NCBI RefSeq assembly: GCF_018812025.1
Contig: NC_063049.1
Location: 13,116,258-13,180,257, forward strand
Length of the DNA: 64,000 bases
Origin: Megalobrama amblycephala
Taxonomy: Eukaryota; Chordata; Actinopteri; Cypriniformes; Xenocyprididae
Direction: 5' to 3'
Positions 45,701 through 53,513 of the stretch are shown here, one piece after another (position 1 is the first letter of the stretch; each line of letters starts with the position of its first letter). Made by a program: the position numbers and the translations under genes. Below the pieces are notes generated by a model, which was not told the origin of the DNA, did no database searches, and worked only from the letters and a program-made list of their open reading frames with translations.

Positions 45701-47236
45701 AAAAAACAAAATAACGACTTTATTCAACAATATCTAGCGATGGGCGATTTCAAAACAATGCTTCATGAAGCTTCGAAGCTTTACGAATCTTTTGTTTCGA
45801 ATCAGTGGTTCAGAGCGTTTATCAAACTGCCAAAGTCACACCACCCAGTGGTGAACCATTGAAAATTTGAAACATAATGACGTAACAAAGCCTTGTTTAC
45901 TGAAATCACGTGACTTTCACACTTTGAGCCACTGATTCGAAACAAGAGATTCATGAAGCAGTGTTTTGAAATCGTCCATCACTAGATATTGTTGAATAAA
46001 GTCGTTATTTTGTTTTTTGGCGCACAAAAAGTATTCTCGTCACTCCATAACATTAGGGTTGAACCACTGTAGTCACATGAACTGTTTTAAATATGTCTTT
46101 AGTAGCTTTCTGGGCATCTGAAAGTGTTAATTATCTTGCTGGCAACGGAGGCCTCACTGAGCCATCGGATTTCATCAAAAATATCTGAATTTTCATTTTT
46201 GGGTGAACTAACCCTTTAATACTCACTATTTGCAGTGATTTTCTAGTGATATAAAATTAAGCAAAGCTGTGAATATCACAATGACTTTGTCATTAGTTTG
46301 ATGAGCTCTTCTTGTCTCATATCTTAAGAGTATGAGTACATTAAATATAGATTTAATAGAATTTTAATACCATCTCCTGTTCAATAATGCAACAGTATAC
46401 AGTACCATTACAGTTTGGGGTTGGTAAGATTTTTTTTTTATTGTTTTTGAAAGAAGCCTCTATGCGCAAAAAATACAGTAAAAAAAAAACTTGTACTTTA
46501 AAATAGCTGTTTTCTATTTGAATATATTTTAAAATGTAATGTATTCCTTTGATGGCAAAGCTGAATTTCCAGCATCATTACTCCAGTCTTCAGTTACATC
46601 TAATATGCTGATTTTCTGCTCAAGAAACATTTCTTCTCATTATGGAAATGGAAATATTTTGCAACTTTATAGATCAATTTAATGCGTCTTGGCTGAATAC
46701 AAGTATTCATTTCTTTCAAAGAAGAATCATACTGACCCCAAACTTTTAAATGGTAGTGCATTAGTTTATAAAATAATAAAATATAATTGGCTAATATCAC
46801 AAAATATAAACTTTAAATGATATTTTATATATTTCTTTTAAATAAAGTGCCACACAGAGTCTTCAATGAACATTTTTGAGTGATGATGCAAATTGAGTAA
46901 ATAGATTCACAGTTAAAAATATTCAAATGCATAAATATCCAGAGTATCATCAAAAAGCATTACGTTAATTAGACTTTAATGTTTTATCACCCAACTCTAA
47001 CAATCTATCAGGATGATTCCGATCCAAAAGTTAAGCTTCGTTTCATGTGTGTTTTTCTCTGACTCCAGCTGCCGGCAGTGGCCCAGAGGCTGAGGGAGAG
47101 AGAGTTCAGGGTCGCCGACCTCCTGCAGGCTCTGCTGAGATACTTTGAAGAGTGTCGCACCGAGGAAGAGCCCGAGGCCGGCGACACAAGGCGCGGCCAC
47201 AAGAGCCTCTTCCAGTGGCTCCTAGAACAAGCGTAA
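21665..47236 (+). CDS. AKAP11: A-kinase anchoring protein 11 (AKAP220), 11 coding exons, complete
   Basis: Scaffold that tethers the PKA regulatory subunit and also binds GSK3 and PP1 in mammals, acting on vesicles and cytoskeleton. Coding segments: 21665-21727, 21830-21940, 29476-29529, 30247-30378, 30851-31091, 31738-35896, 36030-36185, 40122-40205, 41880-41926, 42300-42481, 47069-47236. They total 5,397 bp, 1,799 codons including the stop, with phases that match at every junction and GT-AG ends throughout. Human AKAP11 has about 1,900 residues. Diagnostic blocks include TNQSVSSIEEDFVTAFEHLE, FFDSFDQFDELDQ, SPVRSSAFSPLG, FAADLAEELVFEGIMEV and the C-terminal SLFQWLLEQA. Identification rests on remembered family sequence, supported by adjacency to TNFSF11. 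The start follows an in-frame stop; transcript evidence is not available here. Confidence 0.93.
21830..21940 (+). CDS. AKAP11: AKAP11 coding exon 2 (residues 22-58)
   Basis: A TTTGTTTGAGCAG acceptor and GTAAGA donor bound 111 bp in phase 0. The translation contains CLKSLLKHKKELCNV, which matches the KSLLQSQKELCSV segment of the mammalian protein. The intron before it is only 102 bp. The intron after it is 7.5 kb and holds the large minisatellite. Confidence 0.88.
22021..25130. repeat. Foldback family A element expanded by an internal minisatellite
   Basis: Left arm 22,021-22,325 starts TTAGGGTTAGTTCACCCAAA; right arm 24,850-25,130 ends TTTGGGTGAACTAACTCTTT. Inner arm words also pair, for example AATTTAGGCTTTTATTCACA on the left and TGTGAATAAAAGCCTAAATT on the right, and CCATATGAATCGAGCGGTTT with AACCGCTCAATTCATATGG. 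The whole 3.1-kb insertion lies in AKAP11 intron 2. Confidence 0.85.
22365..24815 (+). repeat. 51-bp minisatellite, about 47 units
   Basis: The unit contains CAATGAGGTTCATTCTCGTG, TTACGCAGCACG and TTTGAGCTTCCACAAGA. Unit length is 51 bp, with 53-bp (extra TG) and 49-bp (GGTTTGTTCTTGTTACG) variants. Because 51 is a multiple of three, long open frames with a 17-residue period (QEPMRFILVLRSTFELP) appear on both strands; these are artefacts of the array. The TTGAGCTTCTG core matches the innermost part of the right arm of the host foldback element, so the array probably grew from that arm. Confidence 0.95.
25131..25472. other. Intron 2 spacer between two foldback elements
   Basis: Short non-coding stretch with an A-rich run near 25,192. 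Nothing else is supported. Confidence 0.5.
25473..27274. repeat. Foldback family A element with nested insertions
   Basis: Left arm from 25,473 (TTTAAAGGGTTAGTTCACCC) to about 25,860 pairs with the right arm from about 26,955 to 27,274 (GGGTGAACTAACCCTTTAAA). Shared inner words include CCATGTGACATCAGTGGGT and its inverse ACCCACTGATGTCACATGG. Between the arms sit GAATCGATTCC-type repeats at about 25,866-25,920 and 26,594-26,690 and the long hairpin at 26,663-26,951. Confidence 0.85.
26663..26951. repeat. Near-perfect hairpin, arms about 130 bp, loop about 30 bp
   Basis: The left arm 26,663-26,792 (including CAAACATGTCTAAAGATTTC and CTGTGTCGAAATC in inverse) is almost exactly the reverse complement of 26,822-26,951. 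It occupies the centre of the foldback element around it. It has cruciform potential. Small open frames on both arms are mirror copies of one another. Confidence 0.85.
27275..28155. other. AKAP11 intron 2, nothing identified
   Basis: No exon or bounded repeat is supported. The open frame at 27,488-27,703 has no recognised family. Confidence 0.4.
28156..29090. repeat. Foldback element with internal insertions
   Basis: Left arm 28,156-28,272 (GCTGTGTTTGAAATCGCCCC) and right arm 28,975-29,090 (GGGGCGATTTTGAACACAGC) are inverted, with CTAATATAGTCCACTTGAA and TTCAAGTGAACTATATTAG pairing further in. Inside are a CAAGTCACCTTTATTTATAA-type dispersed repeat at about 28,276-28,370 and a second hairpin at 28,680-28,819 whose 29-bp stems are perfect. 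Confidence 0.8.
29476..29529 (+). CDS. AKAP11: AKAP11 coding exon 3 (residues 59-76)
   Basis: 54 bp in phase 0 between a TTTCATAG acceptor and GTAAGT donor. The translation VHYVCLPSHAEGEDFTLQ corresponds in position and length to VTFLGFNEETDAAHIQ of the mammalian protein. Too short for an open-frame scan; found from the splice sites and phase. Confidence 0.8.
29548..30060. repeat. Foldback family B, partial copy in intron 3
   Basis: Contains TCAAAGGTTTGGGGTCATTA at the left, ATTTCTGAAGGATCATGTGA in the middle and TTCAAAAACATTAAAAAAA near the right end, in the same order as the family B copies at 17.6 and 3.1 kb. Confidence 0.7.
30247..30378 (+). CDS. AKAP11: AKAP11 coding exon 4 (residues 77-120)
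   Basis: 132 bp, phase 0, between a GCCCTCAG acceptor and GTTAGT donor. The translation contains ALTSLSTEMMELLRSLRVHT then LKDEEILLLKD, matching the mammalian AAVSLELPDILNSLHFCSL..NENEII segment, a predicted amphipathic helix. Confidence 0.88.
30379..30850. other. AKAP11 intron 4
   Basis: 472-bp intron. The open frames that run through it (30,271-30,745) are read-through of exon 4 or chance frames, with a clear GT donor and TTTTTTTTCTTACACCATCAG acceptor at the ends. Confidence 0.8.
30851..31091 (+). CDS. AKAP11: AKAP11 coding exon 5 (residues 121-201)
   Basis: 241 bp ending in phase 1 at a GTAATT donor. It carries the highly conserved DDDTNQSVSSIEEDFVTAFE and HLEEED, an acidic Ser-rich stretch almost identical to the human protein, and TPQISVCTMLGLLARYTAGI upstream, matching human PTLPRLRIDFIFSLLSKYTTGI. 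This is the best single anchor for the identification outside the large exon. Confidence 0.93.
31195..31592. repeat. Foldback family B, partial copy in intron 5
   Basis: GCTACTGTTCAAAAGTTTAG at the left, GATTTCTGAAGGATCATGTG in the middle and AACCCCAAACATTTGAATG at the right give the family B order in a shortened copy. It almost fills the 646-bp intron. Confidence 0.75.
31738..35896 (+). CDS. AKAP11: AKAP11 large central exon 6 (residues 201-1587)
   Basis: 4,159 bp, entered in phase 1 after TTGCAG and left in phase 2 at GTAAAG (35,897). The single large exon is a hallmark of AKAP11. It contains SSPSPIIFLDEVGYQKSLKA (about residue 287), FFDSFDQFDEL (about 330), APDSPRP and SPVRSSAFSPLG (about 415-445). 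A series of repeated F/YA-x-x-L amphipathic helices follows: FATDLVEMSLGSALRDL (about 546), FAADLAEELVFEGIMEV (about 639), YASDLSESVLQEAFIEL (about 682), YAERLACHIV (about 1115), FAESLAYNITCDV (about 1352) and VIEHYAKKIVDDTLEMTLGP (about 1432). Helices of this type are the PKA regulatory-subunit docking elements; which ones bind in fish is inference. A CxxC-x4-CxxC cluster lies at residues 1480-1491. Confidence 0.96.
36030..36185 (+). CDS. AKAP11: AKAP11 coding exon 7 (residues 1587-1639)
   Basis: 156 bp after a CTGTGTTTCAG acceptor. It reads TPRRDGVNVTESTVSQQLSL then SVGDDSLGSWSNLSFEEDHP and DESSSFHHLSD, nearly identical to the mammalian C-terminal region. An earlier GTGAGT at 36,070 could act as a donor but would remove conserved residues, so the GTGAAC donor at 36,186 is preferred. 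The preceding intron is only 133 bp and begins with a TAA in frame. Confidence 0.93.
36186..37369. other. AKAP11 intron 7, first part
   Basis: A/T-rich, no exon or bounded repeat recognised. Confidence 0.5.
37370..38640. other. AKAP11 intron 7, degraded repeat material
   Basis: Begins with TAGAGCTGCACGATTCTACA, a word typical of dispersed fish elements, and contains direct copies of TGAATGATTCAATGAC and AATGCAAATGAG. No inverted arms could be traced with confidence. Confidence 0.35.
38641..39737. repeat. 1.1-kb DNA element with perfect 21-bp inverted ends
   Basis: The first 20 bases CAATGGACCCTTCGCTAAGC return inverted at 39,718-39,737 (GCTTAGCGAAGGGTCCATTG). Subterminal words also pair (CTTAGTTACTGTTGCTACGC with GCGCCTAGTAACGGTTGCTA, and GTCAAGCTTTTG with CGAAAGCTTGAC). 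Inside are TAGCTAGCTAGC, paired CTAACGTTAC words, and an open frame at 38,726-38,932 of unknown origin. No transposase domain was recognised. A target duplication is not obvious. Confidence 0.8.
39800..39981. repeat. Short palindromic MITE (CCTGGAGGGCC type)
   Basis: CAGTGGTCTCAAACTCAATT at the left and AATTGAGTTTGAGACCACTG at the right are perfect inverse copies. The interior (CACCTGATCCAGCTAATCAA) is typical of this abundant fish element. Confidence 0.9.
40122..40205 (+). CDS. AKAP11: AKAP11 coding exon 8 (residues 1639-1667), tandem acceptor
   Basis: The translation NGNSSSWSSLGLEGEVYEEH then LSFSPSD matches human NGNSSSWSSLGLEGDLYED. The acceptor is CCCCCAGCAG, a NAGNAG site. Use of the second AG (exon start 40,122) gives SDS-NGN as in mammals; use of the first (40,119) inserts one extra Ser. 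Both keep the frame. The donor is GTTGGT at 40,206. Confidence 0.92.
40206..41095. other. AKAP11 intron 8, first part
   Basis: A/T-rich with poly(A) runs near 40,646 and 40,742; no exon or bounded repeat is supported. The words TTTATAATGTACTGCTGATTTA (in part) at about 40,780 recur near 41,510, indicating a local duplication. Confidence 0.4.
41096..41400. repeat. Foldback family B, partial copy in intron 8
   Basis: Contains AAAAATACAGTAAAAACAGT, CAGCATCATTACTCCAGTCT and GTCACATGATCCTTC in the family B left-arm order. The left terminus is degraded. Confidence 0.65.
41880..41926 (+). CDS. AKAP11: AKAP11 coding exon 9 (residues 1667-1683)
   Basis: Only 47 bp, bounded by an ACCTTACAG acceptor and GTAAAT donor. 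It encodes the acidic DCAEEKEAEAKEDSG stretch, equivalent to the acidic DSDGPDDKDEDHEDE segment in human. Its phases (2 in, 1 out) connect exons 8 and 10 without a break. Confidence 0.85.
42300..42481 (+). CDS. AKAP11: AKAP11 coding exon 10 (residues 1683-1743)
   Basis: 182 bp between ATGTGCAG and GTGAGA. Reads VDPQLTAVLQWIAASIADLS then LMQLSHFSGQELQQ, matching VDPQLRIILQWLIASEAEVAEL of mammals. It starts the conserved C-terminal helical domain. Confidence 0.93.
42863..43713. repeat. Long foldback element, arms about 395 bp, in intron 10
   Basis: The left end TTAAAGGATTAGTTCACTTT and the right end AAAGGTGACTAATCCTTTAA are inverse. The match continues inward over nearly the entire element (CAAGATGTTCATGTCCTT with AAGGACATGAACATCTTG; GACCCCAAATGGTTGAAGGT with ACCTTCAACCATTTGGGGTC), leaving about 60 bp between the arms. 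It has strong hairpin potential in pre-mRNA and non-coding content. Confidence 0.9.
43714..45430. other. AKAP11 intron 10, middle part
   Basis: Nothing coding is supported. Words near 45,130-45,260 (CAGACTGAGGTCGCATTGC, ATCAGATTTGGGACAC) resemble a common fish repeat, but boundaries are unclear. Confidence 0.4.
45431..46218. repeat. Foldback family A element in intron 10
   Basis: TTAAAGGGTTAGTTCACCCA at the left and TGGGTGAACTAACCCTTTAA at the right are inverse. Inner pairs include GAAGCGACGAGAATATTTTT with AAAGTATTCTCGTC, and AATAACGACTTTATTC with GAATAAAGTCGTTATT. The centre (45,730-45,990) holds CGAAGCTTTACGAATC-type inverted words. This is one of the better-preserved copies of family A in the window. 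Confidence 0.85.
46380..46765. repeat. Foldback family B, partial copy in intron 10
   Basis: Starts ACAGTTTGGGGTTGGTAAGA, contains CAGCATCATTACTCCAGTCT and ends CTGACCCCAAACTTTTAAAT, the family B order with internal deletion. Confidence 0.7.
47069..47236 (+). CDS. AKAP11: AKAP11 last coding exon 11 (residues 1744-1798)
   Basis: Starts after CTGACTCCAG in phase 0 and ends at TAA 47,234-47,236. The translation includes REFRVADLLQALLRYFEECR and HKSLFQWLLEQA, matching the human GWKVGDLLQAVLQYYEVMEK and CKSLFDWLLENA C-terminus. It is GC-richer than the flanking introns. Confidence 0.94.
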   Translation: MPAVAQRLREREFRVADLLQALLRYFEECRTEEEPEAGDTRRGHKSLFQWLLEQA

Positions 47237-49008
47237 ATCACCATCACACACTGACAGCTGTCAGCCATTAAAGATGAAGTTTCCTGTCACTTTACAGTGA
47301 TCTGCAATGTATCTGCCAAACTTAGAGGCATAGCCAGTGGAATGTGTTTGTGTTGTGTATTGCTTGTGCACCAGTGGCCACCCAGGGGGCGCCATAGAAA
47401 CAACTGAAGTAATCTAAGAGCCGTTCGTTCAAGTGTGTGTGTGTGTGTGTGTGTGTGTTGCATGCCGTGACCGAGAGTCCCTTTTGCTTGCTTTCACCTC
47501 TCTTTTTGTTGTCACGTTGTTTTCTTTAAGATTAGACTGCATATCACACGTTTGGCGCGCAATGACTGAGTTTAGCTTACACGCCCTGCCACAACACAAA
47601 AAATAGATGGGTTTTATGAGTTGGTTTCTTGTTAGGGGATCCCCATGGCTGCAGGAAAGCTTATGTCATTTCCATACCTCTCCTTTACGGTGATGTTTGC
47701 ACTTGTCGAAGGGATCAGCCATGCGATCCAGCAGAGCTTCAGGTCAGCGGAAGGTGTTCCATGACACATAACTCATAAGAGAATCACAGTCTGAGGTAAT
47801 TAGAACAATTACCTAATTATATTTACCCTGTATAGCACATTTGTTGGCAACAACACTTGGCAGTCATAACAGTCTAAAAATATCATTTCGTAATTAGACA
47901 CTAGATAGTTTCTGTTGAATGAATACATCAATAAGTAGTAACTTATACATTCCCCTGTTGTGACTCAGACATGATTCCAGTAATTTCTGGATGCTAAAAA
48001 TTCTTTAGCTATGTACATTCGTATTGGTTTAAAATGAATAGGTGTATACCTGTAAATATGCTTTTCTAGAAGATAAAATTGAACTGAATTGTTTACACCA
48101 GAGGCTGTAATTAAGACTCCACGTGATCCAATGCCCATAACGAATCGAAAATGTTTTGGATCACTAAAGAGTGGAGTGGATTTGTGTTGCCAACTTACAG
48201 AAAAACACAAATACACTTTTAAGCCTACTTTAAAAAGCTGCTAAAAAAGTTAACCCCCTTTGCCAAAAGAGGAAACTCGCGGTAAGCTTGTAAAATTATT
48301 GAACGTTCTCTACAGGGGACTTTTCTCTAAATTCCTCCTGGCGTTGTCCACTCATTGGAGGTTACTGTGACGCACTTGTAGTGCATTACTAAATGAGGAC
48401 ACATCTGCAGTGAGTATATCTGAACTAGTCACCTCCTCTACGTGGACCTTCTTACTCACTGCCTGCCCTTTAGTGTGCACTACACAGAATATTGCACTTT
48501 ACTGAGGAACGGTCAGACAGGCCTTTCCCTATATCTTTGTTTAGACCTCAAAAAACAATCTTTATTATAGCAATGCATAAACGATAGATTGCCAACTGTC
48601 AGTAGGTGTTTGGCACGTGTAACTTATTATGCCTCAAGGGACCTGTATGAAAAAGTATTTTCACTCTGCAGTTTTGTGCTTGAAGGAAAACTTCAATTCA
48701 GTCATGTCAGTCTCAATCTATATGTTGCTTCCTTTTCTTTTTTTCTTTTTGGAACACATACATTTTGGAAGAATCTTACCACAGCTATTTGCATACAAAC
48801 TGCCAAGCTCCAAAAAGGCCAATAAAAAAATGACTTGTGAGCAGTATTCTTAATATTAAAGCCTTCGTACAATAGTATCTAGCCCACATTTGTGTCCAAG
48901 ATTTAAATAATTGTGTATTATGTTCAGTTATTACACAATCACAAGATAATTTTTGAATGTATGAAATGTAGAAGAACTTTAGCAGAGTGGATGATACATG
49001 TGATATAT

Positions 49009-49045
<37 letters not shown>

Positions 49046-49460
49046 TGGCTTCAGAAATCTTGGAATATACCACACACGTTTTGTTTGTTTTTTGGTCAAT
49101 ATGAAGTCATGTTGTATAGTATAGAGATATATTGAGATTCCTCAAAGATTCTGCTTTTGCGTTCCACTGAAAAATAAAACATCTTATGGATTTGATATGG
49201 AACCCCGCACATGACATGCTGGAAAAAATATGTATATTATGGCCAACAATTAGTTCCCACAAATTACTAATAATATGTCAGCATGTTTAACTTAAATCAT
49301 GTGAGCGATATAATCATTTGTTCCCTGGATTTACTCAGTCATAACCACATTGTAATAATTTGTTCCCTTGTTTTAGGTAAATCCAAACAAAGGAACAAAT
49401 TAGTTCAACATGGCCACGATTTACTAAAACGAGGGAGCGAATTAATTAATCGTGGAGTCT

Positions 49461-49618
49461 GGCACCTATGGCCTAGTGGTTAGTGCGCTTCCGGTGACCC
49501 GTGTTCGAATCCAGATTCTAGATCCTTTTTCGATCCCATTCCCCTCTCGCCACCCTGTACTTTCCTGTCAATCTCTACTGCCCTGTCCATTACAAGCACA
49601 AAAATAAATAAATAAATC
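49461..49618 (+). mobile_element. tRNA-derived SINE
   Basis: The head reads like a tRNA gene with an A-box-like TGGCCTAGTGGTTAG at 49,470 and a B box GTTCGAATCC at 49,503, the internal RNA polymerase III promoter. It continues into an unrelated C/T-rich body (CCTGTCAATCTCTACTGCCC) and ends in an AAAATAAATAAATAAAT tail. This is a standard fish SINE layout. It is not a functional tRNA because the acceptor stem and 3' half do not fold. Confidence 0.85.
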
Positions 49619-49637
49619 ATGGGAACGAGTTCTTAAT

Positions 49638-50600
49638 TCATGGCCATGATTTAACTAAAAGCAAATGTACAGAAGAGGATTAGGGCCAAGCAATAATAAA
49701 AAAAAAATAAAACCATTTCGAGATTAAAGTTGTTAAATTTCGAGAAAAAACTCGTTAAATTTCAAGAAAAAAGTCGAAATAAAACGTTGAGAATAAACTC
49801 GTTAAATTACGAGAAAAAACTCGGTAAATTTCGAGAAAAAGGTCGAGATAAAATTTTGAGAATAAACTCAGTAAATTACGAGGAAAAAAAAACGTTAAAT
49901 TTCGAGAAAAAGTTCGAGATAAAATGTTGAGAATAAACTCATTAAATTACAAGAAAAAAAATCGTTAAATTTCGAGAAAAAAGTCGAGATAAAATGTTGA
50001 GAATAAACTCGTTAAATTGCAAGAAAAAAACTCGTTAAATTTCGAGAAAAAAGTCGAGATAAAATGTTGAAATAAAGTCATTAAATTATGAGAAAAAAGT
50101 CGTTAAATTACGAGAACAAATTAGTTAAATTACGAATTTGTTCTCATAATTTAACGACTTTTTTCTTGTAATTTAACGACTTTTTTCTCATAATTTAACG
50201 AATATGTTCTCGTAATTTAACGACTTTTTTCTTGTAATTTAACGACTTTTTTCTCATAATTTAACGAATTTGTTCTCATAATTTAACGACTTTTTTCTCA
50301 TAATTTAACGAATATGTTCTCGTAATTTAACGACTTTTTTCTTGTAATTTAATGACTTTATTCTCAACATTTTATCTCGACTTTTTTCTTGTAATTTAAC
50401 GACTTTTTTCTCATAATTTAATGAATATGTTCTCGTAATTTAACAACTTTTTTCTTGTAATTTAATGACTTTATTCTCAACATTTTATCTCAACCTTTTT
50501 CTTGAAATTTAACAACTTTAATCTCGAGATGGTTTTATTTTTTTATTATTGCTTGGCCCTAATCCTCTTCCGTACAAATGATTTAATCATGGCCATGATA
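49638..50600. repeat. Foldback element with an internal 22-bp-type tandem array
   Basis: Outer arms pair over TCATGGCCATGATTTAA (49,638) and TTAATCATGGCCATGA (50,585), then AGAGGATTAGGGCCAAGCAA and TTGCTTGGCCCTAATCCTCT. Between them short units of the type GTTAAATTTCGAGAAAAAAC repeat, alternating with GAGATAAAATGTTGAGAATA. The array changes orientation near 50,135, after which it reads TAATTTAACGACTTTTTTCT. The left half therefore pairs with the right half. Confidence 0.85.
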
Positions 50601-51641
50601 TATATATATTTTTGTCCACATCATGTGCAAGGCTCCGTAGTTTCGAACAAAAATTGGCGCGAGTAAATAATGACAGAAGTTTGGGTGACCTGTTCCTTTC
50701 AGTTTTATTAACATGATCCTTCTTAGATTTGTCTTCTGAGATACTGTTACAGTGTGATTTGATGAGAAGAGAAACAGTATGGAGGCAATCAGAGTTTTAA
50801 CAGTCGTTGTTTCTTTCATGTCTTTGATAATAACACGCATGATGCGCTTTCAGTCCATGCTTCATGTATTTCTCTTTACGTGTGCATGATTTACCCCTCA
50901 GTGCTGATTCATTATCTTGTGCATGGTTTAAATCTCACTACCTACTACAATGAAAGAAAAAAAAAATGCATTTCTGTATTCATGCTGTTATAACATCAGC
51001 GCTGCCAAATATGTTTGGATCTGCACTTACACAGTATTTGTTCATTCTTTTCAAATGTTTTTAAAAAACCTGCCATATGCTGTTGAGTTGGACATTTTCA
51101 TATAATAGCAGTATCACTTAAACCATACTGTGGGAGGGGCAAAAGAAGTTAAATATTGTATACGTACATTGAAGCTTGATTTGAAAACGAGCTGGCTGCC
51201 TCATTTTTAGTGGGATTGTACATGCATCCGTGTTCTTGCAGTAATTGTAAACATTAATGCTGTAGATGTTCTGCTCTTGTGTTCTTATTCACCTTATTTT
51301 TGTGTACATTCCTATCTTTCACAAATGATCTATTGCTATTTTGTTATGTAAGGCTACATGTATAATGCAAAGTACACGCCATACTAAACAGATGAATATT
51401 TTGTTACTTGTGCAGTGTTTCTCCATTCTGTCTCATAGTGTAGTGGGCATATGATACACACTGACTTCTCGATTTTCTTCCTGCCCATTTGTATAATCTT
51501 GCCAAATAAGATATTTAATAATTTATGTAAGTATAAGTTGCGATGGTGAATACACTACTTGTCCCCCCAGTGAAGTTGCTGAGTAGTTTACACATTAAAG
51601 CTTAATGCACTACACCTGTACACTGTAAAAAAGCTGTGGGT

Positions 51642-51647
51642 AATAAA
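51642..51647 (+). terminator. Candidate distal AKAP11 poly(A) signal
   Basis: AATAAA followed within 20-30 bases by GATGTGTGCTTATTT, a TG-rich downstream element. There is no competing gene between AKAP11 and this site. Assignment to AKAP11 is inference. Confidence 0.4.
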
Positions 51648-51665
51648 GCTTTTCCATTTGAATCG

Positions 51666-52284
51666 TGATGTGTGCTTATTTACTTTTCACATGAAAGGAC
51701 TTGTGTAAGAAGGAATCACATTTTTCTTGATTAGCATGTACAGACGTTACTGGAGTGAAAATTACATTGTGCACTATCTACAAGATCGGAGCGGAACACG
51801 GACAAAAAAGTATTCTTTGGGCCTTAGGGTCCAATCACATAGAACATGTTTTTGCATTTAAAAACGTGAGATGCAACTTGAGCACCCCATTTTTAGAATG
51901 CTGTGTCATGTGCAAGACGTTGAAGAAAAATTGCAAGGCATGAATGCAACAGTCAAACGTGTCTGTCCAGTGCATTTTTACATCAAAGAACAATGGAAAA
52001 GCTGCACAGTGGAATGCAAAAACACATTCTGTGTGAATGGCCCTTAACAGTTCAAGAAATGTGTTTGCCTTTGCAGTTACAGTGATCGAGCTACAGTGGA
52101 CTATTGCGTAGTCGAGCTAGTATAAAAGGCACAATGCTTAACTGAAATGCAATTAACATGCATACTTGCTGGATGAAGCCGAGGTACAGTTGCTAGTTAG
52201 TTATGTTAATCCTTTTGTTAGTCCAGAAATTAGACTGGGACAATTTATGTCTGACATAAGCATTCATTTTAGACTGACTGACTT
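51666..52284. other. Intergenic DNA, nothing identified
   Basis: No coding or bounded repeat features are supported. Palindromic words (AATCACATAGAACATG and ACATTCTGTGTGAATGG) near 51,830 and 52,025 suggest an old MITE. Confidence 0.35.
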
Positions 52285-53214
52285 TTAAAGTGTTAGTTCA
52301 CCCAAAAATGAAAATTCTGTCATTTCTGTCACCCTCATGTCGTTCCAAACCTGTAAGACTTTTGTTCATCTTCGGATCACAAATGAAGATCTTTTTGATG
52401 AAATCTGAGAGCTTTCTGTCTCTCCATTGACAGCCTATATAACTACCACTTTCAAGCACCAGAAAGGTAGTAAAGACATTAAAGTCCATGTGGTTCCAGT
52501 TGTTTAACCTCAATTTCATGAAGCGACGTGAGGCACGTCTTGATTTTGCTGAGTTAGATGCGTTCCTGGGTCAACATTCCAGTCTGAAAATTTAGTGTTA
52601 ACCCTATTCCTATCCCTAAACCTAACCCTACCCATAAGTTATCCCAAAAATCAGAGGGAAATGATAGATGAATAACACTGATGTAGAAGCACCAATTCAT
52701 GATTTTAAGCCTAAACTTGACATAATCTGTAAACTTGTCCTTCAAATCTGATTGGTTGATTTAAATGTTGTTCCAGAATCAACAAAAATATTGACCCAGG
52801 AACATGTTGAACTCGGCAATATCAGGTTCTGCGCGACGTGAGCGAGTTCAAAAAAAAAAAATTACCACTTTATTTACAAAATATTAATCTCCAACAGACG
52901 TTCACGAGAGCACCATGATGAGTGTTGTGTTGACAGAAGAGCAGACGTTACGTGAACATGATAGAGATTAATATTTTGCATAAAATAAAGGTTAAACCAC
53001 TGGATTACTTTAATGATGTCTTTACTATTTTTCTGGGGCTTGAAAGTGGAAGTTGTGAAGGCTGTCAATGGAGGGGCAGAAAGCTCTCAGGTTGCATTAA
53101 AAATGTGATTTGTGTTCCAAAGATGAACGAAATTCTTGGGTTTCAGGTTTGGAATGATATAAGGATGCGTAATTAATGACAGAATTTTCATTTTGGGGTG
53201 AACTAACCATTTAA
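52285..53214. repeat. Foldback family A element
   Basis: Left GTTAGTTCACCCAAAAATGA and right TTTTGGGGTGAACTAACCAT are inverse. Inner words TTCAAGCACCAGAAAGGTAG and TTTTTCTGGGGCTTGAAAG pair. An insertion of about 250 bp with its own inverted GTTCCTGGGTCAACATT / AATATTGACCCAGGAAC ends (52,562-52,806) sits between the arms. Confidence 0.8.
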
Positions 53215-53513
53215 AAGTGCATGAAAACGCACTTAATGACACCTATTCTGTGTTCAGAAACTCAGCTCATTCTGTCACAGCGATATAATACAGAGGAAGT
53301 AGGATAGAATATTAGCATCTATCCTCTATCGCAGGATAGATGTTAATATTTCTAAGATCTAGAATTAAGAGTAAAATGAGAGAACATTTATGTCAAACCT
53401 TGATCTTACGAGTTTGAGCAGCTCATTATGGTGCAGATTATTTTTTGATTAAAAGTTTTCAAACCTGTGAGCCACAGCTTGCAAGTAGAGTTGTATTTCA
53501 GTTTCAAGACATT

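Larger units (their letters stand above)
47237..51665 (+). other. AKAP11: Probable AKAP11 3' UTR and downstream DNA
   Basis: No other gene is recognisable here. The mammalian mRNA has a 3' UTR of several kilobases, and a good AATAAA with a downstream TG-rich stretch occurs at 51,642. If that site is used, the UTR is about 4.4 kb and carries a (GT)n tract at 47,433-47,459, an A-run at 49,014-49,040, a SINE and a foldback array. Earlier poly(A) sites are possible. Confidence 0.4.

Noticed and set aside
46997..47268. Minus-strand open frames over AKAP11 exon 11
   Set aside because: Shadows of the GC-richer plus-strand exon that matches the conserved AKAP11 C-terminus.
49461..49535. tRNA gene
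   Set aside because: It has A and B box similarity but no complete cloverleaf, and it continues into a SINE body and an A-rich tail.
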